DNA from: Candidatus Benthicola azotiphorus
Lineage (GTDB): Bacteria; Gemmatimonadota; Gemmatimonadetes; Palauibacterales; Palauibacteraceae
NCBI GenBank assembly: GCA_947581745.1
Contig: CANPVW010000175.1
Location: 1-6,140, forward strand
Direction: 5' to 3'
Length of the DNA: 6,140 bases
In this document: in pieces, positions 1 through 5,645 of the stretch
Numbering within the stretch: the stretch's first letter is position 1
Layout: each line of letters begins with the position of its first letter
Notes under the pieces: model-generated
The model's input: the letters and a program-made list of their open reading frames with translations, nothing else
Database searches by the model: none
What the model was told of the DNA's origin: nothing
Position numbers and translations under genes: made by a program

Positions 1-65
1 GGGAAGCGATCGTCCCGCGTCGCCCGCACTGCCTGGATCTCGTCCGTCCGATCGATCCCACCCAC
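1..65 (-). CDS. Possible start of a divergent gene, truncated by the window edge
   Basis: On the minus strand a GTG at 65-63 opens a frame of 21 codons that runs to the left edge without a stop (VGGIDRTDEIQAVRATRDDR, then FP). An AGGAAG sequence lies about 7 nt upstream of the GTG, at suitable ribosome-binding distance, and most third codon positions are G or C, as in the neighbouring genes. I do not recognise the protein from so short a stretch. The frame also stays open upstream of the GTG at least to about position 130, so the start is not fixed by a stop codon. It could equally be chance in GC-rich DNA, or the region could be the tail of something else. If real, it is transcribed away from the lipoprotein gene and 66-259 would be a divergent promoter region. 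Confidence 0.25.
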   Translation of the reverse strand, partial: MGGIDRTDEIQAVRATRDDRF

Positions 66-259
66 GCTCGATCTTCCTGCTTTCTCGCCGGTGATTCGGG
101 CCTGTCTTGCCGGCCTTGCACCTGTTTCTAACTCGCCGGAGGGCTGCAGGTTCCCGCTTGCCGCTCCCGGGAGTCGGGGGCAGATTGGCCGCCTGTCCCC
201 TGCGACGCACCGCTCGCGCGCGTGCCACGGTTCCCGGTTCGCGGCAGACAGGAAATACG
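66..259. other. Intergenic leader upstream of the lipoprotein gene
   Basis: No convincing gene is visible in either direction. The frame of the lipoprotein stays open back to an ATG at 107, but the added 51 residues are Arg/Ala/Pro-rich and would bury the signal peptide, so it is not coding in my view. TTG-type and TAA-containing hexamers occur around 107-132, but no pair has the 16-18 nt spacing of a sigma-70 promoter. The only symmetric element I see is a 10-bp perfect palindrome, CTCCCGGGAG, at 164-173, which has no T-run and so is not an intrinsic terminator. The promoter of the 260-4042 unit probably lies here but cannot be placed. Confidence 0.4.
250..253 (+). promoter_or_regulatory. 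Ribosome binding site of the lipoprotein gene
   Basis: AGGA at 250-253 sits 6 nt before the ATG at 260. Together with the signal peptide that begins exactly at this ATG, it decides the start against the upstream in-frame ATG at 107. Confidence 0.6.
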
Positions 260-913
260 ATGCGTTTTGCTGGTCTCATGGCCCTGATCCTCGGTCTGTC
301 GAGCGCCGGCTGCTGGAGGATCGGAGAACCGACCGAGAGTGCCGCCGTGGTCACGTGGGCAGCCTTCCCGGATACGGTCGTGGCGGGCCGGACGTTCTCC
401 TTCGAGTTCGCGGGACCGGTGTCGCCCGACGCGTGTGGCCGGCTGGACACGGCCGTGGTGCGAATCGAAGGTTCGGCGATCCGGCTCTCGGCCCGGCGAA
501 GCGTGTACGACGCGATGTGCTCCGACAGTCCCGTGTCCTTCTACGAGGCCCGGGCGCTGCAGATCGACGTCGCGGGCCGCTACGGCGTTTCGGCCGACGG
601 TCTGGATCTGGGAACGCTCGTGGTCGTGGACAGCGGCCGTTTTTCGCCCATGCGGGCCAGGGGCGAGGGAACCGTCGCCGAAGCGGGCGGGTGTCTGCTG
701 TTCGGGCCGGGATGGATCGGCAATCAGCGTCCATTCGCGCTGCAGGGGGCTGGCGCCGCGGTCCGCTCGCAGGTGGATTCGGGACGCCGCCTGTTCGTCG
801 AGGGAACGCTCGGCGGGTTCAGCCTGTGCGGGGCGTTCGGCTCACGGCCGGTGATCCGGGTCGACACGGCCTGGGTGACCGAGCGGGACATCGAAGACTA
901 CTACGACGACTGA
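260..913 (+). CDS. Predicted lipoprotein of unknown function with four cysteines in the mature part
   Basis: The protein is 217 aa and I do not recognise its family. It begins with a short signal peptide: one Arg, a hydrophobic stretch from about residue 3 to 14, then Ser-Ala-Gly-Cys, with Cys18 as the likely lipidated residue. This fits signal peptidase II processing and attachment to a membrane, probably periplasmic or outer-membrane facing. Ser at position -3 of the lipobox is tolerated but not the commonest residue. The mature part looks all-beta in two halves: residues 28-125, an Ig-like or beta-sandwich pattern containing Cys59 and Cys87, and residues 130-207, a small barrel-like pattern containing Cys145 and Cys190. 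The pairs could form one disulfide per half (inference). The C-terminus is acidic (DIEDYYDD). The gene is followed 18 nt later by kbl and is probably cotranscribed with it, though a functional link is not obvious. The start is set by the AGGA site and signal peptide. Reality of the gene is fairly sure; function unknown. Confidence 0.75.
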   Translation: MRFAGLMALILGLSSAGCWRIGEPTESAAVVTWAAFPDTVVAGRTFSFEFAGPVSPDACGRLDTAVVRIEGSAIRLSARRSVYDAMCSDSPVSFYEARALQIDVAGRYGVSADGLDLGTLVVVDSGRFSPMRARGEGTVAEAGGCLLFGPGWIGNQRPFALQGAGAAVRSQVDSGRRLFVEGTLGGFSLCGAFGSRPVIRVDTAWVTERDIEDYYDD

Positions 914-919
914 ATCAGC

Positions 920-924
920 GGAGG
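920..924 (+). promoter_or_regulatory. Strong Shine-Dalgarno sequence of kbl
   Basis: GGAGG at 920-924, within the 18-nt gap after the lipoprotein stop, lies 7 nt before the ATG at 932 and supports that start. It is the best Shine-Dalgarno match among the gene starts in the window. Confidence 0.75.
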
Positions 925-931
925 CAGCAGA

Positions 932-2158
932 ATGGTCCTCTACAAGGAAGCCGACGTATCCGGCAGCGCCGTGAATGAAGGCCTCAACCTCAGGCTGGCC
1001 GGCGAACTCGCCGAGATGCAGGAGCAGGGAGTGTACAAGGTGCTCCTGCACATCATGGGCATGCAGGGAGCGGTGGTTCGGCTCGAGGAGCACGGCGAGA
1101 CGATCAACCTGTGCTCGAACAACTACGTCGGCCTGTGCGACGTTCCGGAGGTCGTGGAAGCGGTGAGGGAGGGAGCGGCCCGATATGGCGCCGGAACCGC
1201 GTCCGTGCGCTTCATCTGCGGTACCTGGGACGTGCACCGGGCCCTCGAAGATCGAATCGCAGACTTCCTGGAGACCGAAGCGGCGATCACCTACACCTCC
1301 TGCTGGAACGCCAACGGCGGCCTGTTCGCCCCACTCCTCGGAGAGGAGGACGCGCTGATCAGCGACGAGCTGAACCACGCGTCGATCATCGACGGAATTC
1401 GACTGTGCAAGGCCGAGCGCCTCGTATACCGCCACATGGACATGGACTCGCTCGAGTCGGCCCTCAAGAATACCGAGAACAGACGTCACCGACTGGTGAT
1501 GACGGACGGCGTGTTCAGCATGGAGGGGGAGATCGCCCCCCTTCCCGTGATCCGGGAGCTGTGTGACCGCTACGACGCCATCCTCACGGTGGACGACTCC
1601 CACGCGACGGGTGTCCTCGGCGACACGGGCAGGGGAACGCCCGAGCACTTCGGAATGCACGGAGAGGTGGACATCGTCACTTCGACGCTCGGCAAGGCGC
1701 TGGGTGGCATGGCCGGCGGTTTCACGGCCAGCAGCAGGCCCGTCGTGGACTACCTGGTGCAACGCTCGCGCACGCAGCTGTTCACCAACGCGATCCCGCC
1801 CCACTCGGCCTGCGGGGCGCTCGCCGCGATCGATTATCTCGAAGCACATCCGGAGCGCGTGCAGAAGCTTCGGGACAACACCCGGTACTTCCGCCGCAAC
1901 CTGGTCGGTCTCGGATTCGAGCCGATCGAAGGCGACACGCCGATCGTGCCGGTGGTGATCGGCGAGACCGCGGCGGCCATGCGGTTGAGTCGGGAACTGC
2001 TGGACGAAGGAGTTTTCGTGATCGGGTTCGGATTTCCCGTGGTCCCGAGGGGAGAGGCTCGCATCCGGTGCCAGGTTTCCGCGGCCCACGAGATCGAGCA
2101 CCTGGACCGCGCGCTCGACGCCCTGGACAGGGTCGGCAAGCGGCTGGGGGTGATCTGA
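932..2158 (+). CDS. kbl: Glycine C-acetyltransferase (2-amino-3-ketobutyrate CoA ligase)
   Basis: This 408-aa PLP-dependent enzyme of the alpha-oxoamine synthase family cleaves 2-amino-3-ketobutyrate with CoA to glycine and acetyl-CoA, the second step of threonine degradation, in the cytosol. Assignment to Kbl over the AONS, ALAS or serine palmitoyltransferase relatives rests on stretches I recall as Kbl-like: NNYVGL (63-68), SVRFICGT (91-98), SCWNANGGLF (123-132), SDELNHASIIDG (144-155), TDGVFSMEG (191-199), DDSHATG (221-227) and the ending GKRLGVI. Lys255 in STLGKALGG is the PLP Schiff-base lysine, His149 the likely ring-stacking residue, and Asp221/His224 flank the cofactor. The second Arg of RIR (Arg379) should bind the substrate carboxylate. 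Length matches E. coli Kbl (398 aa) with about 10 extra N-terminal residues. Trp99 replaces the Gln I recall in the E. coli CGTQD motif. No threonine dehydrogenase (tdh) gene, the usual partner, is in the window. The stop overlaps the rpe start by one base (TGATG), implying coupled translation. Confidence 0.92.
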   Translation: MVLYKEADVSGSAVNEGLNLRLAGELAEMQEQGVYKVLLHIMGMQGAVVRLEEHGETINLCSNNYVGLCDVPEVVEAVREGAARYGAGTASVRFICGTWDVHRALEDRIADFLETEAAITYTSCWNANGGLFAPLLGEEDALISDELNHASIIDGIRLCKAERLVYRHMDMDSLESALKNTENRRHRLVMTDGVFSMEGEIAPLPVIRELCDRYDAILTVDDSHATGVLGDTGRGTPEHFGMHGEVDIVTSTLGKALGGMAGGFTASSRPVVDYLVQRSRTQLFTNAIPPHSACGALAAIDYLEAHPERVQKLRDNTRYFRRNLVGLGFEPIEGDTPIVPVVIGETAAAMRLSRELLDEGVFVIGFGFPVVPRGEARIRCQVSAAHEIEHLDRALDALDRVGKRLGVI

Positions 2159-2832
2159 TGGCCGCCGTCGTGCTGGCTCCGTCGATCCTCGCCGCCGACT
2201 TCGCCCGGTTGGGCGACCAGGTCCGGCAAGCCGAAGGGGCGGGAGCCGGCTGGTTCCACGTCGACGTGATGGACGGCCATTTCGTGCCCAATCTGTCGAT
2301 CGGCCTCCCGGTGCTCGAGTCGCTGCGGGCGGTGTCCGATTCTTTCCTGGACGTGCACCTGATGATGGACAATCCCGGACCCTTCCTGGAACTGTTTGCG
2401 AAAGCCGGTGCGGACCTCATCACGATCCACCAGGAAGTGTCTCCCCACCTCCACCGTGACATTCACGAGATCCGACGTCTCGGCTGCCGGGCAGGCGTCG
2501 CCCTCAACCCGTCCACGCCGCCCGACACGCTGCGGGAGATGCTGCCGGCGATCGACCTCGTGCTCTGCATGACCGTCAATCCCGGGTTCGGCGGACAGCA
2601 GTTCATCCCGGAAGTGCTGGACAAGGTGGCACGAGTGCGCCGGATGCAGGCGGAGATGAACATCGACTCGCTGCACGTGGAGGTGGACGGGGGAATCGGC
2701 GTTTCCAATGCGCGGCAGGCCGCCGCGGCGGGCGCCGACGTCCTGGTCGCAGGCTCGTCCGTGTTCCGGGGGCCGGGAACGATCGAGGAGAACTACACGG
2801 CCATTCGAGCCTCGCTGGCCGTGGCGGTGTGA
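2158..2832 (+). CDS. rpe: Ribulose-phosphate 3-epimerase
   Basis: This 224-aa single-domain TIM barrel interconverts D-ribulose 5-phosphate and D-xylulose 5-phosphate in the pentose phosphate pathway (or Calvin cycle, where present). Length is typical of the family. Visible signatures are APSILAADF (7-15) with Ser9, FHVDVMDGHFVPN (33-45) with the metal ligands His34 and Asp36, DVHLMM (65-70) with His67, TVNPGFGGQ (139-147) for the mobile phosphate loop, VDGGI (176-180) with Asp177, and AGSSVF (198-203) for phosphate binding. Asp36 and Asp177 are the expected acid/base pair and the four metal ligands are all present, so the enzyme should be active. The frame extends upstream into kbl, but the ATG at 2158 begins the usual N-terminus, overlaps the kbl stop by one base and is preceded by a G-rich site (GGGGGTG, 2146-2152). 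It therefore probably depends on kbl translation. The next gene starts 40 nt downstream. Confidence 0.95.
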   Translation: MAAVVLAPSILAADFARLGDQVRQAEGAGAGWFHVDVMDGHFVPNLSIGLPVLESLRAVSDSFLDVHLMMDNPGPFLELFAKAGADLITIHQEVSPHLHRDIHEIRRLGCRAGVALNPSTPPDTLREMLPAIDLVLCMTVNPGFGGQQFIPEVLDKVARVRRMQAEMNIDSLHVEVDGGIGVSNARQAAAAGADVLVAGSSVFRGPGTIEENYTAIRASLAVAV

Positions 2833-2872
2833 GATCGATGGTCGCTCGTGCATCGCGGGTGGACCGAGCCCT

Positions 2873-4042
2873 GTGAGAAAGCCGGTGGATCTGACCCCGG
2901 AAGAGACCCTGCGCTATCACCGGCAGATCATACTGCCGCGCGTCGGACCGGAGGGGCAGAGGCGTTTGAAAGACGCGTCGATACTCCTCGTCGGAGCCGG
3001 GGGGCTGGGATCTCCGGCCGCACAGTACCTGGCGGCGGCGGGCATCGGGAAGCTGGGAATCGTGGACGGGGACGTCGTGGAGCTGAGCAACCTGCAGAGA
3101 CAGGTCCTGCACGACACACCTTCCGTCGGACGTCCGAAGACGGAATCGGCCCAGCTCCGGATCGCGCGGCTGAACCCGGACGTGAGGGTAGAACAGCACC
3201 AGGTGCGGCTCGACTCGGCCAACGCGCTCGGGATCCTCGAGGGCTGGGATGTCGTCGTGGACGGATCCGACAACTTCCCCACTCGTTACCTCGTCAACGA
3301 CGCGTGCGTGCTGCTCGGCATTCCGTTCGTGTACGGCGCGGTCTTCCGATTCGAGGGACAGGCGTCCGTGTTCGCCCATCCGTCCGGACCGTGCTACCGC
3401 TGCCTGTTTCGGGACCCGCCTCCACCCGATGCGGTGCCGAGCTGCTCGGAAGCCGGAGTTCTCGGCGTCCTCCCCGGTCTCGTGGGGACGATTCAGGCTA
3501 CCGAGGCGATCAAGCTGATCCTGGGAATCGGCGATCCGCTGGTCGGGCGACTCCTCCTGGTGGACTCGTTGTCGATGCAGTTCCGAGAGGTGGAGCTCCG
3601 GCGCGATCCCGACTGCGCCGTATGCGGGGACGAGCCCACCGTCACCGCATTGATCGACTACGAGCAGTTCTGCGGCGGGGCCGGCGAGTTTCTCGATGAG
3701 CCGCTCGAGCGCCCGCGCGTGGCCGAGATCGATGTCGAGGAGCTCCGGGGACGCCTCGACTCCGGACGTCCGCCGGCGATCCTGGACGTCAGGGAGTCAC
3801 ACGAATGGCGAATCAGCAACCTGGGGGCCTACGGCGCGAGGCTGGTCCCGCTCGGCAGGCTTCAGGAGGTCCTGGACGAGCTGGATCGGGATCGGGATCT
3901 CGTGGTCTACTGCCGGACGGGGCACCGAAGTGCGATAGCCGTGCAGCAGCTGGCATCCCTGGGGTTCGATCGTGCCCTGAACCTGCGCGGGGGGATCAAC
4001 GAGTGGGCCCGCCGGATCGACCCGTCCCTGCCTACCTACTGA
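2873..4042 (+). CDS. MoeZ/MOCS3-like adenylyltransferase with C-terminal rhodanese domain
   Basis: The 389-aa protein fuses an E1-like ThiF/MoeB domain (about 11-255) to a rhodanese domain (about 284-389). The family adenylates the C-terminal glycine of a ubiquitin-like sulfur carrier (MoaD, ThiS or CysO type), and the rhodanese part delivers persulfide sulfur to form the thiocarboxylate. Seen: GAGGLGSP (41-48) nucleotide loop; Arg17, Arg76, Lys89 and Asp133, which match E. coli MoeB Arg14, Arg73, Lys86 and Asp130 at a constant offset of 3; zinc cysteines CYRC (174-177) and CAVC (248-251); Cys191 in the crossover-loop position; rhodanese DVRE (305-308) and active-site loop CRTGHR (347-352) with Cys347. 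All catalytic residues are present. The start is the first in-frame start codon after the rpe stop, a GTG with only a weak GGGTGGA upstream; a second GTG at 2885 is possible. No carrier protein is in the window, so molybdopterin, thiamine, cysteine or tRNA thiolation roles cannot be separated. Confidence 0.9.
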   Translation: MRKPVDLTPEETLRYHRQIILPRVGPEGQRRLKDASILLVGAGGLGSPAAQYLAAAGIGKLGIVDGDVVELSNLQRQVLHDTPSVGRPKTESAQLRIARLNPDVRVEQHQVRLDSANALGILEGWDVVVDGSDNFPTRYLVNDACVLLGIPFVYGAVFRFEGQASVFAHPSGPCYRCLFRDPPPPDAVPSCSEAGVLGVLPGLVGTIQATEAIKLILGIGDPLVGRLLLVDSLSMQFREVELRRDPDCAVCGDEPTVTALIDYEQFCGGAGEFLDEPLERPRVAEIDVEELRGRLDSGRPPAILDVRESHEWRISNLGAYGARLVPLGRLQEVLDELDRDRDLVVYCRTGHRSAIAVQQLASLGFDRALNLRGGINEWARRIDPSLPTY

Positions 4043-4046
4043 CCTC
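4043..4046. other. Four-base convergent junction with no visible terminator
   Basis: The stop of the plus-strand moeB-rhodanese gene ends at 4042 and the stop of the minus-strand serA begins at 4047 (TCA on the plus strand). There is no room for a hairpin plus T-run between them, and I see none just inside either gene. Transcripts from the two units therefore probably overlap into each other's coding sequence, or end by Rho. Confidence 0.8.
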
Positions 4047-5645
4047 TCAGCCTTCCAACCTCACCGCCCGGGCAACGAGTATCGCCGGGAGCGCCCTGAG
4101 CTCCGACAGGAGGTCTGGTCCGGGGGCTTCGTCCAGCGCCAGCACGGCGAGGGCCTCGCCGGCCTCCGGGTCCCGGGCCTGGTGGAACTCGGCGATGTTG
4201 ACGCCCGCCGCTCCGAGGAGCGTGCCCACCTCTCCCACGACCCCGGGCTCGTCCCGGTTCCTGAATATCAGGAGGTGACCCCGTGGCTCCACTTCCACGC
4301 GCGATCCGTCGATCCTCAGGAGTCTCAGGGCTCCCCCCTCCTCCACCCCACCGGTCACCGCGTGGCTTTCGTCGCCCGCCCGCGACGAGACTTCCAGCAT
4401 CGCCCGATAGCCGGTCACCTCGCCGACCCTCGACCGGGAAACGGAAATCCCCCGCTCGCGAGCCAGCGGAAGGGCGCTGATGAGGTTCGGCGAGAAGTCG
4501 AGCCGTCCCTTCCAGAGTCCGATCAGGACGGCGGAAGAGATCAGCCTCAACCCGCGCTGCGCCTCTCCGCCATAGCTCACCGAGACCTCTCGAATGCCGC
4601 CCGGCATCACCTCGCCCAGCACCGAGCCCAACCGTTCGGCCAGATCGAGCACCGGCTTCAGTCGATCGCGATCGGCCGGATGATAGGGCGGCATGTTGAC
4701 CGCCGCGCCGTAGTCCCCGTCCAGCAGTGCGGCACGGACGGCCGTGGCGATCTCTATCGCCACTTCCCGCTGCGCGTCGTGGGTCGCCGCCCCGAGGTGG
4801 GGCGTCAGCACCAGATTGGGGGCGTCGCGCAGAGGATGGTCGGCGGGCAAAGGCTCGACGTCATAGACGTCCAGCGCCGCGGCGGCCAGCCGCCCCTCGC
4901 GGAGGGCCGCGGCGAGCGCCCGTTCGTCGACGATCCCTCCCCGGGCAGCGTTCACGAGGACGGCGTGCGGCTGCAGCATCGCGAGCCGCCTCGCGTCCAT
5001 CAGTCCTTCGGTCTCAGGGGTGAGCGGCACGTGCAGGGTGAGGAAGTCGACCACCGGGATCATGGCGTCCAGGTCCATCAGTTCCACGTAGAGGTCCCGG
5101 GCCCGCTCTTCCGTCACGTAAGGATCCGAGACGATCACCTTCAGGCCGAAGGCTCGCGCCCGCTGGATGACGGCCGCCCCGATGCGGCCGGCGCCGACCA
5201 CGCCGAGCGTCTTTCCGGCCAGCTGAGGCCCACGGAAGGAACTGCGATCCCACTGTCCATCCCGAAGAGATCGATCCGCCTCCGGGATGTGGCGGGCCGC
5301 GGACAACAGCAGGGCGAACGCCAGCTCGGCCGTGGATACCGTATTCCCCGCCGGGGCGTTCATCACCGCGATTCCCCTGCGGGTGGCCGCCTCCACGTCG
5401 ATGTTGTCGAGCCCGACACCCGCGCGGCCCACGACCTTCAGTCGTTCGCCGACGGCGATCAGGGCCTCGTCGGCCAGCGTCCCGCTGCGAACGATCAGCG
5501 CGGCCGCTCCCGCCAGGCTCTTCTCGAGCTCCGAACGGCCGCGCGACGAGCAGTCTTCCACCTCCAGAAGACCGCCGGCCTCGAGGACGGCCACGCCCTC
5601 CTTCGCGAGCGGATCCGCCAGTATCACCCTTGGCCGGGCATTCAT
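4047..5645 (-). CDS. serA: D-3-phosphoglycerate dehydrogenase, long ACT-domain type
   Basis: The 532-aa enzyme oxidises 3-phosphoglycerate with NAD+ to 3-phosphohydroxypyruvate, the first step of the phosphorylated serine pathway. Length is that of the long class such as M. tuberculosis SerA (about 528 aa). Domains: substrate and NAD-binding core (about 5-315), an intervening allosteric substrate-binding-type domain (about 320-450), and an ACT domain (about 457-532). Seen in the core: IVRSGT (51-56), GRAGVGLDNID (73-83), G151-x-G153-xx-G156 with Asp174 at the end of the second strand (NAD rather than NADP), and catalytic Arg235 (NAARGG), Glu264 (DVYDVEP) and His283 (TPHLGAAT). The ACT part has the usual DEPGVVGEVGTLLG (465-478) and GVNIA (481-485) pattern, so serine feedback is plausible; Asn463 stands where M. 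tuberculosis has Tyr461 (see findings). The ATG at 5645 overlaps the aminotransferase stop (ATGA), and the longer upstream frame is a shadow inside that gene. No strong Shine-Dalgarno site is seen, consistent with translational coupling. Confidence 0.95.
   Translation of the reverse strand: MNARPRVILADPLAKEGVAVLEAGGLLEVEDCSSRGRSELEKSLAGAAALIVRSGTLADEALIAVGERLKVVGRAGVGLDNIDVEAATRRGIAVMNAPAGNTVSTAELAFALLLSAARHIPEADRSLRDGQWDRSSFRGPQLAGKTLGVVGAGRIGAAVIQRARAFGLKVIVSDPYVTEERARDLYVELMDLDAMIPVVDFLTLHVPLTPETEGLMDARRLAMLQPHAVLVNAARGGIVDERALAAALREGRLAAAALDVYDVEPLPADHPLRDAPNLVLTPHLGAATHDAQREVAIEIATAVRAALLDGDYGAAVNMPPYHPADRDRLKPVLDLAERLGSVLGEVMPGGIREVSVSYGGEAQRGLRLISSAVLIGLWKGRLDFSPNLISALPLARERGISVSRSRVGEVTGYRAMLEVSSRAGDESHAVTGGVEEGGALRLLRIDGSRVEVEPRGHLLIFRNRDEPGVVGEVGTLLGAAGVNIAEFHQARDPEAGEALAVLALDEAPGPDLLSELRALPAILVARAVRLEG
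5642..5645 (-). other. ATGA overlap coupling the aminotransferase and serA
   Basis: On the minus strand the bases ATGA at 5645-5642 contain both the serA start (ATG) and the aminotransferase stop (TGA). With no good ribosome binding site upstream of serA, termination-reinitiation is the likely way serA is translated, fixing the two products in proportion. Confidence 0.75.

Noticed and set aside
107..259. N-terminal extension of the lipoprotein from an ATG at 107
   Set aside because: The extra 51 residues are Arg/Pro-rich and would put the hydrophobic signal peptide and lipobox in the middle of the protein; the ATG at 260 has its own AGGA site.
842..2101. 419-aa minus-strand open frame opposite kbl
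   Set aside because: It is the antisense shadow of kbl: no domain, low-complexity His/Arg/Val composition, and every Kbl motif is intact on the other strand.
1834..2853. 339-aa minus-strand open frame opposite rpe and the end of kbl
   Set aside because: It spans two real genes on the opposite strand, has no recognisable motif, and is explained by GC-rich codon bias.
2708..2872. Longer start for the MoeB-rhodanese gene inside rpe
   Set aside because: The added residues are a frame-shifted reading of the rpe 3' end; family N-termini begin shortly before the TPEE..RYHRQ segment, and the GTG at 2873 gives the expected length.
3883..3900. Short tandem GATCGG repeats
   Set aside because: They encode the Asp-Arg-Asp-Arg-Asp stretch of the rhodanese domain and are too short to be a meaningful repeat.
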